DNA of 41,188 bases from positions 1 to 41,188 of IMG/VR virus record IMGVR_UViG_3300025828_000002; one strand, 5' to 3'. This document shows positions 4,684 through 15,361 of the stretch, one piece after another; within the stretch, counting starts at the first letter, position 1; each line of letters starts with the position of its first letter. The stretch is from a virus. A program made the position numbers and the translations under genes. The notes under the pieces are model-generated. The model had not been told where the DNA came from, did no database searches, and was given only the letters and a program-made list of their open reading frames with translations.

Positions 4684-6596
4684 CAAATGTTAAATTATGC
4701 TTTGCACAATCTTGTCATAATGTATTAAAACCACCTAAAAGAAAATTTTGTTCTGCTACCTGTTCTAAGGCCTACCATAATAAAAAATTTTACGCCCAAC
4801 AACAAGGCGCAGTCTATGAACCCGAACATGATGGTAAACCTGTAGCACAACCTAATGTACAAAAACGAAGAGGTGTTGTGTATGATGCTCTTGTAGAAAA
4901 AGAGTTAGGACCATTAATACTTAAAGGTGATTTAAAAAAACAAGATGCCGCTGCACTCTTAGACTGTACAAAAGCTGCTTTATCCTATGCATACGCTGCA
5001 TGGATTGAAGATATGGAGACTAAAGAAAAAGCAGAGAACTGGACTTTACCTGCTAAGGCAGAGAAGTCATTAGCTGACTTTAAGTTATTTAGAGATAGGT
5101 ATTTTCAAACAGAGACTGGTGAACCCTACCAAACTCCGGAGTTTCACATTAGATGGATTAAATCTATTCTTGAAGCTATAGAACATGGAAATCAGCAGAT
5201 GATACTATCTCCTCCACGACATGGCAAGACTGACCTACTAATTCATTTTGCTGTATGGCTCATAATTAAGAACCCTAATGTTAGAATATTGTGGGTAGGT
5301 GGTAATGAAGAGATATCTAAGAATGCTGTCGCTTCAGTAATAGACCAGTTAGAAAACAATGAAAAACTTATCGAAGAACTCTGCCCACCTGGAAAAAGTT
5401 TTAAACCAACTAGCAGAGCAGGAAAAGCGTGGTCGCAAAGTGGGTTCACTGTTGGCACTCGTACTGTTACCGGTATTAAGTCTCCTACCATGGTTGGTAT
5501 CGGTCGGGGTGGAAAAATTCTTTCACGAGATTGTGATATTATCATAGGCGATGACTTAGAGGACCACTCTTCTACAATGCAACCTGCATCAAGAGAGAAC
5601 ACAAGAACCTGGTGGACAACAACTTTATCTTCTCGAAAAGAGGAACATACAGCTTTAATTGTTATTGGCTCCAGGCAACACTATGACGATTTATATTCTC
5701 ATCTACTAGACAATGAAAGTTGGAATACAATAGTAGAAGAGGCACACGATACAGGGTGTACTTTACCCGATTGGAATGATGAAGCTCACCAAGACTGTAT
5801 GTTGTGGGCAGACAAAAGAACTTACAAATGGTTAATGGGTAGAAAGTCTGCTGCAGAGACTACTGGTGGTAGAGCTATTTATGAGATGGTCTATTTGAAT
5901 GTTGCAATGCCTGATGGTATGGCATTATTTGACAGCGTTGAGATAGAAGCATGTCGTGACCAAAGTAGAGAAATAGGGCAGGTACCTGCAGGAGTTAGGT
6001 TAATTGCAGGACTTGACCCGGCATCAGTTGGATACCAGGCTGCATTCTTATGGGGATATGACCAGGCATCTAACAAATTGTATATGATTGATATGGAAAA
6101 CTCACTAGGTGGTGGTATTCCACAAGCATTAAAGATAATGAAAGAATGGTTTGTAAAATACAATCTAGCCCACTGGGTTATTGAAGAGAATGGTTTTCAG
6201 CGTGCAATTAGACAAGACCAATCTATTAGAGATTTCGCAGGTAAGCATGGTGTATTTTTAGAAGGTACGCAGACTTACTCTAACAAACATGACCCGATAT
6301 TTGGTGTTACAGCTATGAGGCCATTGTTTGAACAACAACTAATTTCTTTGCCATATCTTGGATTTGAAGCCCAAGAAAAGGTAAACTTATATAAAAGTCA
6401 GTTGGTGTATTTCAGTTCTGCTCAAAATAAAAGCAGAAGTGTTGGACAAAAGTCTGACTTAGTAATGGCTAGTTGGTTTCCAATGAAAACTATTCGTAGA
6501 CTTCAGAAGGAAAGACTTGCTACAATGGGACTTGAATATGAACCATCTTTTGGTGGATATGAAGGTAGTAACATAGATTTGGATAATTGGAGATAA
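4680..6596 (+). CDS. terL: Terminase large subunit with N-terminal zinc finger and HTH-like region
   Basis: This is the ATP-driven DNA packaging motor. The Walker A-type motif SPPRHGKT lies at residues 177-184, the Walker B-type IIIGDD at 287-292, and a nuclease-domain start GLDPAS (D446) follows. The 638 residues are longer than the usual TerL core. The extra N-terminus carries a Cys4 finger (C7, C12, C24, C28) and an HTH-like helix pair around residues 78-105. No separate small terminase gene is evident, so this extension may do DNA recognition (inference). The start is coupled to the upstream microprotein, and the stop overlaps the portal start (TAATG). Confidence 0.95.
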   Translation: MTNVKLCFAQSCHNVLKPPKRKFCSATCSKAYHNKKFYAQQQGAVYEPEHDGKPVAQPNVQKRRGVVYDALVEKELGPLILKGDLKKQDAAALLDCTKAALSYAYAAWIEDMETKEKAENWTLPAKAEKSLADFKLFRDRYFQTETGEPYQTPEFHIRWIKSILEAIEHGNQQMILSPPRHGKTDLLIHFAVWLIIKNPNVRILWVGGNEEISKNAVASVIDQLENNEKLIEELCPPGKSFKPTSRAGKAWSQSGFTVGTRTVTGIKSPTMVGIGRGGKILSRDCDIIIGDDLEDHSSTMQPASRENTRTWWTTTLSSRKEEHTALIVIGSRQHYDDLYSHLLDNESWNTIVEEAHDTGCTLPDWNDEAHQDCMLWADKRTYKWLMGRKSAAETTGGRAIYEMVYLNVAMPDGMALFDSVEIEACRDQSREIGQVPAGVRLIAGLDPASVGYQAAFLWGYDQASNKLYMIDMENSLGGGIPQALKIMKEWFVKYNLAHWVIEENGFQRAIRQDQSIRDFAGKHGVFLEGTQTYSNKHDPIFGVTAMRPLFEQQLISLPYLGFEAQEKVNLYKSQLVYFSSAQNKSRSVGQKSDLVMASWFPMKTIRRLQKERLATMGLEYEPSFGGYEGSNIDLDNWR

Positions 6597-8344
6597 TGAA
6601 GACAGCAGAAGAAATTTACAGCAGGATATACGAGTTAAGAAGTCAACACGCAGATGTTATCAGTGAGAAAGATAAAATTAGAGCCATTATGAATGGTGGT
6701 GCTGATGGTATTAAAGCGTTGCTCGGTAAACAAATGCGAGACATGGACTATAACCAAATACCTGCACCTAACTTACTGCACTCCGCTATGGAACGATTTG
6801 CACAAAAACTAGGTAGAGCGCCGGATTTAAAAGTAGATATCTTTAATGATAAAGATAGTGAGAGAGCTACCAAGCGTGCAGAAAAACTTGAACGCATTGT
6901 GCATTCTTATGATGAAGCACAGAAATTAGATTTACAATTACCACAAGTTGGTCGATGGTTACCAGGTTATGGATTTGCTGTATGGGTATTAAAAGAAAAG
7001 AAAGATGCTAATGGTGTTCCTTATCCTTATGCAGAAATCAAAGACCCTTACATTTGTTATCCAGGATATTTTGGAGAAGGACAACAACCTAAAGAGTTAG
7101 CTGTTATACAACGCGTACCTCATAAGGCCTTAGTTGAAATGTATCCTAAGCACAAGAATGTTATTTTAGATGAGATTGATGCTGAATATAACACTATGGC
7201 TTATATGTCAAGTTATGACAAAACATGGGCTAACCAAAGTGGTACAGGTAAAGTTGTGGCAGAGTACTATGATGATGAAGGTACTTATATTTTCTTACCC
7301 GAAAATCAAATTATTCTAGACTTTATTCCTAACCCACTTAAATCCGGACCAAGATTTGTTGTGGCAAAAAGATTTAGTTTTGACCAAATGCAAGGTCAAT
7401 TCCAACATGTTATAGGACTAATGGCTAATATGGCGAAGATAAATGTTCTATCTGTCATTGCAATGGAAGATGCTGTGTTTACAGAAACCAACATCATTGG
7501 CGAGATAGAAAGTGGACAGTATAAGAAAGGACGATTGTCAGTTAACTACTTGACACCTGGAAGCCAGGTATCTAAACCAACAAACAATCTACCCTATCAG
7601 CTGTTCCAACAGATAGATAGACTAGAAAGACATCTTCGTCTAGGTTCTGCATATCCAGTATCAGATGATGGACAAAGTCCTAATGCATTCGTTACTGGTA
7701 GAGGACTAGAAGAACTAGGCCAATCTGCATCATTACATGTACGAGAATATCAAGTTGTACTTAAAGATGCATTGGAGCAGATTGACACTAAGAGATTAGA
7801 GTGGGATGAGATTATGTATTCTAAAATGCGTAAGCCTCTTGCAGGATTTAGAAATGGAACTGCATTTAAAGAGACTTATGTACCAAGTTCTGATATTGCT
7901 GAAATGTATAAGACAAGAAGAATTTATGGTGTTATGGCCGGGTTCGATGAACCACAGAAAATTATTACAGGCCTACAGCTAAAACAACAGGGCATCATTG
8001 ATACACAGACATTACAAGAAAACATGGATGGATTAGATAACATATCTCAAATCAATTCAAGAATTAATGCAGAGAGAGCAGAGAATGTTTTGTTTGAAAG
8101 TCTTATGGCACAAGCTGCACAAGGTAATCCTAAAGCAACAATGGCTGCTATTGAGATTAAGAAAAATCCTCAAAACATAAATAAAATTCTAGAAAAGTTC
8201 TATACTCCTGAGGGTGACGAGATGTCACCTGAGGAAGCCCAAATAGCGCAAGCTGCAGGACCGCAAGGCCCGCAAGGACCTCCTCCAGGATTAGCACAAG
8301 TGCTTGCCCAAGCTGCAGCACAAGGAGGTGGACAAGGTGCCTAA
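6596..8344 (+). CDS. Portal protein, 582 aa
   Basis: Assigned from size, position directly after TerL, and sequence character typical of portal proteins: an N-terminal helical region with NLLHSAMERFAQKLGRAP, then the wing and stem parts. It would form the dodecameric DNA channel at the head vertex. The C-terminus is Ala/Gln-rich with a collagen-like GPQGPQGPPPG segment. The ATG at 6596 overlaps the terminase stop (TAATG). An in-frame TTG at 6587 is less likely. Confidence 0.85.
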   Translation: MKTAEEIYSRIYELRSQHADVISEKDKIRAIMNGGADGIKALLGKQMRDMDYNQIPAPNLLHSAMERFAQKLGRAPDLKVDIFNDKDSERATKRAEKLERIVHSYDEAQKLDLQLPQVGRWLPGYGFAVWVLKEKKDANGVPYPYAEIKDPYICYPGYFGEGQQPKELAVIQRVPHKALVEMYPKHKNVILDEIDAEYNTMAYMSSYDKTWANQSGTGKVVAEYYDDEGTYIFLPENQIILDFIPNPLKSGPRFVVAKRFSFDQMQGQFQHVIGLMANMAKINVLSVIAMEDAVFTETNIIGEIESGQYKKGRLSVNYLTPGSQVSKPTNNLPYQLFQQIDRLERHLRLGSAYPVSDDGQSPNAFVTGRGLEELGQSASLHVREYQVVLKDALEQIDTKRLEWDEIMYSKMRKPLAGFRNGTAFKETYVPSSDIAEMYKTRRIYGVMAGFDEPQKIITGLQLKQQGIIDTQTLQENMDGLDNISQINSRINAERAENVLFESLMAQAAQGNPKATMAAIEIKKNPQNINKILEKFYTPEGDEMSPEEAQIAQAAGPQGPQGPPPGLAQVLAQAAAQGGGQGA

Positions 8345-8633
8345 AGAATTTGACCCAATGGAAGAGACTGATAATCTTTTTTACAATATCATTAATGAAG
8401 AAGACTGGGATATAGAATTAGACTTTGATGATACAGACCCTAATTTAGAAGAACTTATTATTGATTTAGAAGGTACTCCGGCATTTTTTGAATACTTAGT
8501 TCCTGGACCTATGGATGGTGTTCTTATTAAAATAATGATGAGAAGATTAAATGAAACACAACAAAACAATTTTATGGAATTCTTTCAAAACATTGGAAAC
8601 TTTTTAGAAGACGAGGATAAAAAATATGGTTAG
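8337..8633 (+). CDS. Acidic hypothetical protein, 98 aa
   Basis: I chose GTG at 8337 because an ideal AAGGAGG lies 8 nt upstream. The ATG at 8304 would overlap portal by 41 nt and has no such site. The protein is strongly acidic (EETDNLFYNIINEEDWDIEL) with a helical C-terminal half ending in FLEDEDKKYG. The position just after portal suggests a small head or assembly factor. Confidence 0.75.
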   Translation: MPKEFDPMEETDNLFYNIINEEDWDIELDFDDTDPNLEELIIDLEGTPAFFEYLVPGPMDGVLIKIMMRRLNETQQNNFMEFFQNIGNFLEDEDKKYG

Positions 8634-9081
8634 ATTAAGCGCATCAGAACAAGCTGCTAAAAAAAATACAGATTTAAAAGCTGACCCAGGATATGCAGAC
8701 TTATATATTCCTAGAAAAGAAGGAGACGCAACAGGTTCATCCGGTATGGTAAATGATTTAGCTACTGGTCTAACTGCTGAAACTTCGGGAGAAGTAGCAT
8801 CTGTACAGGGAGCTACACAAATGCAACCAAGTAGGCCTATGAAATTAGGAGAGCCAACTAAATTTCCAGGTGTATCTAATGTTAATGGATTACAAACTGG
8901 TACAGGTGGCGTACCTAAACCACAATTAGATTTTAATGGTTATATGGCCGGTCTCTTTGATAAATTTCAAGACCCAATAATTTTAGAATACTTCCAACAA
9001 AATGATGCAGCACCACAAGTTGTTGATACTAAACAAAATAACAGGTATGCCAACAAATTAAAGGAAAGCGATGCGGTCTAA
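8626..9081 (+). CDS. Hypothetical protein, 151 aa
   Basis: The start overlaps the previous gene by 8 nt, with AGGA upstream. The sequence is low in hydrophobics and probably largely disordered, with Gly/Thr/Pro stretches (GLQTGTGGVPKPQLDF). A more ordered motif near the end reads MAGLFDKFQDPIILEYFQQ. No family recognised. It probably belongs to the virion or head assembly given its neighbours. Confidence 0.8.
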   Translation: MVRLSASEQAAKKNTDLKADPGYADLYIPRKEGDATGSSGMVNDLATGLTAETSGEVASVQGATQMQPSRPMKLGEPTKFPGVSNVNGLQTGTGGVPKPQLDFNGYMAGLFDKFQDPIILEYFQQNDAAPQVVDTKQNNRYANKLKESDAV

Positions 9082-12000
9082 TGGTATATCATTCTCTGCA
9101 ATGGACCTCGCTATTGCACATGCAGAAGATACGCTCAATAGGGTAAACTCTTACAAGCAGGGAACGCAAGAAACCAACTTAGAATTACAACAACGAATAG
9201 CTAACATGGGTAACGCCTACCCTACCCTACCGCCACAGATGGTAGTATATTCAGCATTAACAGGCTTAAATCCGGAAGATGACATGGCTTTGCAATTAGC
9301 TCAAAGAAATCAAGAGATACTTGCAAAGAAGTATGCACAGAAAATTGTTACTAAAGTAAATCCTTTTAAACGAGGTGTACAGTTAGGTATGCTTGCATTA
9401 GATGCTGCATTCCAACCTGTATCAAGAGGTTTCAAATCTGCAGTAGTTGCTGCACAAGAAACTGGACAATCAGTTCCACTTACAGTAGCAGGTGCTACAT
9501 TAGGTGGTTTAGCTGAAACTTTTGTAAATCAATCTCCAGGACAAGAAGGTAGAACAACAGCTAATTTTCTAAGCAAAGTATTTAATCCTAGTGTTGGTGA
9601 AGCATTTATAAATGCAAGAGAAAAGTATGGACCAACAGAACTTAATTTAGCTTTGCAACAAATAAAGAAAAAGAAACCTCTTAACCTAGGTACTGGTTAT
9701 TTACCATCTTCAATAGATTTAAGACAGACACAAACTTATCTTGATGAAATAAGAAAAGGTTCTGACGAAAGAACTGCAATGACAAGAGCTGCAGATATTT
9801 ATGGTGCGCCAATTACAGAAGTGTTTGATAAAAGAGAAGACCAATTTAAATATCAAACAAAAACTGGAAAAGAGATAGACATATCTCCTGGACGAGTTGT
9901 TGCTGCACAAATGTTAGAGCCAGGTTCTACAGGATACAGTGTTGTCTCCGGTATTATTGATGGTGTCTTTAGAGTTGCAGCAGACCCAGTAAACCTAGGC
10001 CTTGCTTATGGTGCAGGTGTTAAAAATGCAATGAGAACAATGGTAAGTGCTAATACTAAATCATTAAAAGCTACTGATGATGTCACAAAATTTTCTAAAC
10101 AATTATTTAAAACATTTTTGCCGGGAAAAACAGGTAAACAAAATAGAGCTATTTTTTATGGTAGAACACTAGATGATGTTAGAGCTACAGGATGGGGACA
10201 AAACTTTGGAGAAGCAATAGCAAAACTTAATGGCGATGAAGGTATGTCTTTCTTAAATGATATTCCGGAATTTAGAAATATTCCTATGTCAGTAAAGAAA
10301 GTACTTTTAGAAGTAGATGACCCTATACATGTATGGGATGTACTTGATGTTGTTGCTAAAGGTGGTAATTTAACTAATACACAATTAGACAATATGTTTA
10401 CAATGATTAAATCTTATGTACCTAAGAAAACACAAATAGAACTTGATAGAGCTATACAACAAAGCAAGAATAATAAAAACTTTGGTCTAGGAGCATTGCC
10501 TGCTAAGCCTACAGTTACTGGTGAATTCTTTAACTTTGTTGGTAAATTAATTACTGGTCAAAGTACAGATGTTGCACCTATGAGAAAATTTGCAGGGATG
10601 TTTCAATCATCACAACCTGCTAAAGGATTGCTTGGTGTTGGCGCACAAATGCGTATGTCATTACCAAAACACATGCAAAGAGCTATGTCACTAAGACCAC
10701 AAACTACAGCAATCATTAGTCAACTAGATGAAACAGCCTGGAACATAGATACAAACTTAAAGAATGCATTTGTTGATAGTAAGACTAGAGGTAAATATGC
10801 GCAGGAAACATTAGCTGCAAAATCACAATCAGAGCTAGATGATATTGTAAACAGAGTTAATCAGACGATTGCTAAATCAGTTGGTGAGCAAAACCCTAAC
10901 TTGTTAGTGGATGTTGAAAGTCTAATTAAACAACAAGAAAACTTTGGCGCAGAAATGGAAGAACTAAGAAGTTATTTTAAAGGCACTACTGGTGGTTCAT
11001 TATCTTTTAATGGTGTAATGGTAAAAAAGAAATACAAAAGAATTATTAACGACTTAGAAGGACATTTTAAAAGTTTAGGTATTAAGTATGATATTGACCA
11101 AGTAGAAGAGTTTGTATTTGAAGCAGTACCTAGTATGCACATGCTGTCACAAGCAGGTTCAACATTCGCAACAATTATAGACCCACAAGATGTAGTGCGA
11201 GCAACTAAAGCTCATCAAACATTAATTGGACCTACTGATACTTATTTAAGAGCATGGCTAGATAAGCCTAAAAATTTAGCAGAAGATTTTAACTGGACTG
11301 ACTTTCTAAAAGTTCCTAGAAAAGCATTGTTAGATAATGTATCCGCGAACAAACTTACTTTGAAACCAAAAGGTCCTAAAGAAACTCTGTTAGATTATGT
11401 ACAAAACAACATATTGAAACCTTTTTGGATGATACGACTTGCTCTCATGTTGAGAATAGCTCCCGAAGAAGCTATGCGTGCTGCATTCGGTGGCAAAGTA
11501 AACTTTATTACACATCCATTTCAAAGAATGGCCTTAAACTCAAATAAACAATTTGGTTTATTTGGAGATGAAGTTAGAGCAAATGAAGTAGCACAGTTGT
11601 ACAACAACTTAGGTGAAATAGTTATGACTACAAGAATGGGTCCGGATGATATTGAGTTCTTAAAGAATATGATTGATGTAGATGACATAAAACAATTTCA
11701 AGCTATAGATTACAATAGGTCCCAAAAGTTAATAAAAACAAATCTACTAGAAACAAATCCACAAGGTGTTGTATCAGATTACATTGTTGATGCTGCAGTT
11801 AATAACTTTGATTTAAGAGATTTAAGATTTGCAGAGTTAACTGAAAAAGCATTTAAAACAAAAACTAAAAAAATAAAAGCTAATGCTAAAGGAAATATAG
11901 AGGGATTTGATGGAGTAACTTATAACTCTATGGGTGAAGCATTTATAAAATCCGGTGGGTTTACAACTGACCTAGATGAAAGAAAATTTATTGACTTACA

Positions 12001-15000
12001 AACAAGAAAACTTGCAGAAGGAGATGCATTCGTATCACCTTATAAAGATAAAGAGTTTAGCTTAGGTCAACTTGGAGACATAGAAACAAAAGCAAAAGAA
12101 CTTAATATAAGCCCTGCAGAATATATAGACCAACAAATAGACAATGTGTTTTTAGATGATGACACTATTGGCCTGTTGTCTAAACAAAGTCATGTTATAG
12201 GAACTTATCAAGATGATGCAGGAAACTTTATGATTGATGTATCTGTTGCATTACAAGGTGAAAATGCTATTGCTAATGCTGTGTACATTGGAGCTAACTC
12301 ATTTCAAGAAAGTGTATACATCGCTAATAGAGAGCTTGCCGAAAAAACAGGATTTGGTAAACCATTAATGGATGATAATTTAATTTATCTATACAGCAAA
12401 GTTAAAGGAGATGGTTATAAAACTGCAGGAGATATAAATATAGATACAGTTCTTAATAAGCCAACTATGGAAGCAATGTTTAAATCTAACTTTGATGCAT
12501 TAGGACTAACAGTAGAAGAAGTTCAAGGTGCTGCTAAGGGTATGCCTGGAGGAAGTTTATTTAGTACAGATGAAAGTTACATGGCATCTATGGGTGAAGC
12601 TGCTATTACTAGAGGATTACTTGATGGAAGAAAAGATTTAGGAGAGAACTTAATGATTAGTGTTGATAAGTATTTACCTACTGGAAACATTAACCCTAGA
12701 TACTGGGAAGCATTGTGGGAAGAATTGTACTTACTTGCATCAGACCCAATAGTTGTACCACTTGTTAATAAAGGTATAGATGACACAATGATATATCTCA
12801 GAGGTGAAGGAAAAGAAACCTTAGAAGAATTAGTTGCTAGAAGTTTTAATCCGGAAGATAAATTATATTTACAAAGTGACAAAGCATTAAGAGAATATTT
12901 AGAAAGCCTCCAATACAGAGTTGCACAAACTGTAGGAAATCCTACTGCTAAAATAATAGACCCAAGAACAGGTAACGAATTATCAGCAGAACTTGCTACA
13001 AGAGTTTGGTATCAGAATGGACAAAAACAATATCCTAAGTATATTGCTGATATGTCTGTAGGTTCTAATACAAAGATATTTCAGTTTATTAAAAATGGTG
13101 GTGTTATGGATAATAAAGATTGGTTACGATACAAGACACATATCCAAACATTTAAATTAAAAGAACGAGGAACAAACAATCAAGAATTTTTCAAACAATT
13201 TATCAAGCTGTTTAAACAGGAAGTAGATGCACAAGATTTAGGGCCTAAAGTATTGCCAAGAAGATTTGACCTACAAAATAGAATATCTGAAAGTGGAACA
13301 ATGATTGTTGGTGAAGAGATACAAGCAGCAGGATACTTAGCTGATGTTAGATATGGTAATGATGCTTTCAACAGTTTATTGGAAACTGGATACAATGCAT
13401 TGATATCTAAACCATCTAACTACTTAAACAGAGACCCATTATTTAGATATGCATTCTATGAAAATGCTATAGAGGTTATACAGTATATGGACGATGCAAC
13501 TAAAGCAAAGTTTTTAAAAGGTGCAGAACCTTGGATTGATGGTAACAAACTATGGGATGAATTAATTGAAGCTGCTAAACAACCATCATTAGAGAATACT
13601 GTTACTAGCTTGCCACAAGCAGAAGAGTTATTAAAGACTGCAGCTATGAATGAAGTTAAAACATTATTCTATTCTGTATCACAACGACATGTTGCTTCAG
13701 ACTTATTTTCTAAATACATTCCTTTCCCGGAGATATGGGCAGAGGTATTCCAATCATGGGGTAAATTAATTACAGAAAACCCACAAAAATTTAATAGAGC
13801 AAGAATAACAGTAGACAATGGTACTGAAGCTAAACCTTGGGACAGTGAGAATGGTTTCTTAGAGAAAGACCCATCAACAGGAAAACTTATGTTTAACTAT
13901 GTTGATGTATTTAACATACTCACATTAGGTTCATTCAAAGCATTGGGTAGTGTTATTCGTGCATCGGGAGTTAAAGAAAACTTACCGGATGCTATTACTT
14001 CTCCATATCAAACAGCAGTATTTGGAGAAAGTCTAGAAGATGAAGGTGTACGAGCTACAGCTCCTGGTTACGCATCGGGACTTAACTTGATTGCACAGAA
14101 TGGTTTTGCTCCTGGATTTGGACCAGTAGTAACATTCCCAATGAGAATATTCTTAAATGCTATAGGTGCGCCACAATCTGCTCGTAAGTTTTTCTTAGGA
14201 GAGTATGAAAGTTCCGGCCAGTTATCAGACCAAGGACCTGCATGGTTAAAAAAGTTTTTAACCTGGGAAAATTCACCAGATACAGATTTACAAAATGCAT
14301 TTGCTACAACAACAATGGACTTATACAGTTCTTATGTACTTGCAGGATTAGTTGACCAAAGTGACCCAATAGAAGTTAACAAATTTATAGATAGAGCATT
14401 AAAACAAGCAGGAAATATTTATATTATACGAGGTGCGGCACAGTTCTCATTACCTACTGCAGTCCAACCAAGAATAGAAGTAGAAGATAAAAATGGAACA
14501 TGGTGGGGAACACAAGTATTAGTAAATAAATATCAAGAAATGTTAATTAAAAATGGTTATGACAACTTTGCTGCACAAGAAGAGTTTATAGAAAAGTTTG
14601 GTATTAACCCTATACCATTGAAACAGCCTAGCTCTTACAAAACTGGTAAACAACCTGTGAAAGAAAATGCATTCTTTTGGTGGCAACAAGATGATAGAAA
14701 AAGATTATTAGAAGCTGATGCGTTACCTAACACTGCTTATTATATTCATCCGGATAAAGTAGAAGACGAATTGTTTTGGCCTGCATATTATCAAACAAGA
14801 AGCCAAGGACTGCAACCGGAGGAGTTTGGTAACTTTATGAGACACAGTCAAGCTATTTTTGAGTATGAAAAAGGTAAAAGAGATATAAAAGAAAATGTTC
14901 CGGATAGTTTACAAAGAGAAAAAATATCAGACCTTAAAGCAGAAATAGAAGAAGATTATGGATTTGATTTATTTAACTTTCAAGGTAAACCTAAATCTGC

Positions 15001-15358
15001 ATCAACAAGAGAGTTATATGCAGAACTTGCTAGATGGGGTGACTATGAAGAGACAAGACAAAGCCCGGAGTATCCAATATTAACTGAGTACTTAGATTAC
15101 AGAAATCAAATTATTGATGTATTATTAGATGGAGGAAGTTTTACTTATAAGGGTGAGACTATGTATGTCTTTAGCCCAACTAAGAAGTCAAGAACATTAA
15201 ATGGTGTAGGCGAAGCACCAGTAAGAGCTAGAGAGATTATGACAATAATTTGGCAAGATTTGGTAACTAAAGGTAAAGATACTAACTTCCCACAGCTAGC
15301 TAATGAGGTGCTATTCTATGAGATAAGCCCTAATAATAGTGCAAATACAGGAGATTAA
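9071..15358 (+). CDS. Giant virion-associated protein, 2095 aa
   Basis: This is the largest gene in the window at 15% of the genome. The sequence is mostly helical with Gln/Asn/Lys-rich stretches. A segment reading NILKPFWMIRLALMLRIAP followed by EEAMRAAFGG (around residue 780) looks amphipathic or membrane-active. I see no polymerase, protease or lysozyme motif; in particular no HDS or TxxGR pattern supports a virion RNA polymerase. Giant internal ejection proteins of podoviruses have comparable size and a role inside the capsid, so that is the best inference. It contains one TGTTTAAACA site. Confidence 0.85.
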   Translation: MRSNGISFSAMDLAIAHAEDTLNRVNSYKQGTQETNLELQQRIANMGNAYPTLPPQMVVYSALTGLNPEDDMALQLAQRNQEILAKKYAQKIVTKVNPFKRGVQLGMLALDAAFQPVSRGFKSAVVAAQETGQSVPLTVAGATLGGLAETFVNQSPGQEGRTTANFLSKVFNPSVGEAFINAREKYGPTELNLALQQIKKKKPLNLGTGYLPSSIDLRQTQTYLDEIRKGSDERTAMTRAADIYGAPITEVFDKREDQFKYQTKTGKEIDISPGRVVAAQMLEPGSTGYSVVSGIIDGVFRVAADPVNLGLAYGAGVKNAMRTMVSANTKSLKATDDVTKFSKQLFKTFLPGKTGKQNRAIFYGRTLDDVRATGWGQNFGEAIAKLNGDEGMSFLNDIPEFRNIPMSVKKVLLEVDDPIHVWDVLDVVAKGGNLTNTQLDNMFTMIKSYVPKKTQIELDRAIQQSKNNKNFGLGALPAKPTVTGEFFNFVGKLITGQSTDVAPMRKFAGMFQSSQPAKGLLGVGAQMRMSLPKHMQRAMSLRPQTTAIISQLDETAWNIDTNLKNAFVDSKTRGKYAQETLAAKSQSELDDIVNRVNQTIAKSVGEQNPNLLVDVESLIKQQENFGAEMEELRSYFKGTTGGSLSFNGVMVKKKYKRIINDLEGHFKSLGIKYDIDQVEEFVFEAVPSMHMLSQAGSTFATIIDPQDVVRATKAHQTLIGPTDTYLRAWLDKPKNLAEDFNWTDFLKVPRKALLDNVSANKLTLKPKGPKETLLDYVQNNILKPFWMIRLALMLRIAPEEAMRAAFGGKVNFITHPFQRMALNSNKQFGLFGDEVRANEVAQLYNNLGEIVMTTRMGPDDIEFLKNMIDVDDIKQFQAIDYNRSQKLIKTNLLETNPQGVVSDYIVDAAVNNFDLRDLRFAELTEKAFKTKTKKIKANAKGNIEGFDGVTYNSMGEAFIKSGGFTTDLDERKFIDLQTRKLAEGDAFVSPYKDKEFSLGQLGDIETKAKELNISPAEYIDQQIDNVFLDDDTIGLLSKQSHVIGTYQDDAGNFMIDVSVALQGENAIANAVYIGANSFQESVYIANRELAEKTGFGKPLMDDNLIYLYSKVKGDGYKTAGDINIDTVLNKPTMEAMFKSNFDALGLTVEEVQGAAKGMPGGSLFSTDESYMASMGEAAITRGLLDGRKDLGENLMISVDKYLPTGNINPRYWEALWEELYLLASDPIVVPLVNKGIDDTMIYLRGEGKETLEELVARSFNPEDKLYLQSDKALREYLESLQYRVAQTVGNPTAKIIDPRTGNELSAELATRVWYQNGQKQYPKYIADMSVGSNTKIFQFIKNGGVMDNKDWLRYKTHIQTFKLKERGTNNQEFFKQFIKLFKQEVDAQDLGPKVLPRRFDLQNRISESGTMIVGEEIQAAGYLADVRYGNDAFNSLLETGYNALISKPSNYLNRDPLFRYAFYENAIEVIQYMDDATKAKFLKGAEPWIDGNKLWDELIEAAKQPSLENTVTSLPQAEELLKTAAMNEVKTLFYSVSQRHVASDLFSKYIPFPEIWAEVFQSWGKLITENPQKFNRARITVDNGTEAKPWDSENGFLEKDPSTGKLMFNYVDVFNILTLGSFKALGSVIRASGVKENLPDAITSPYQTAVFGESLEDEGVRATAPGYASGLNLIAQNGFAPGFGPVVTFPMRIFLNAIGAPQSARKFFLGEYESSGQLSDQGPAWLKKFLTWENSPDTDLQNAFATTTMDLYSSYVLAGLVDQSDPIEVNKFIDRALKQAGNIYIIRGAAQFSLPTAVQPRIEVEDKNGTWWGTQVLVNKYQEMLIKNGYDNFAAQEEFIEKFGINPIPLKQPSSYKTGKQPVKENAFFWWQQDDRKRLLEADALPNTAYYIHPDKVEDELFWPAYYQTRSQGLQPEEFGNFMRHSQAIFEYEKGKRDIKENVPDSLQREKISDLKAEIEEDYGFDLFNFQGKPKSASTRELYAELARWGDYEETRQSPEYPILTEYLDYRNQIIDVLLDGGSFTYKGETMYVFSPTKKSRTLNGVGEAPVRAREIMTIIWQDLVTKGKDTNFPQLANEVLFYEISPNNSANTGD
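13209..13218. promoter_or_regulatory. TGTTTAAACA palindrome
   Basis: Exact intragenic copy (CTGTTTAAACAG, a 12-bp palindrome), inside the giant gene where it encodes part of KLFKQ. No surrounding hairpin is obvious. Confidence 0.65.
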
Positions 15359-15361
15359 TAA

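Noticed and set aside
9071-15358. Virion RNA polymerase in the giant protein
   Set aside because: Considered because of size, but I could not see T7/N4-type polymerase motifs. Left as an unknown virion protein.
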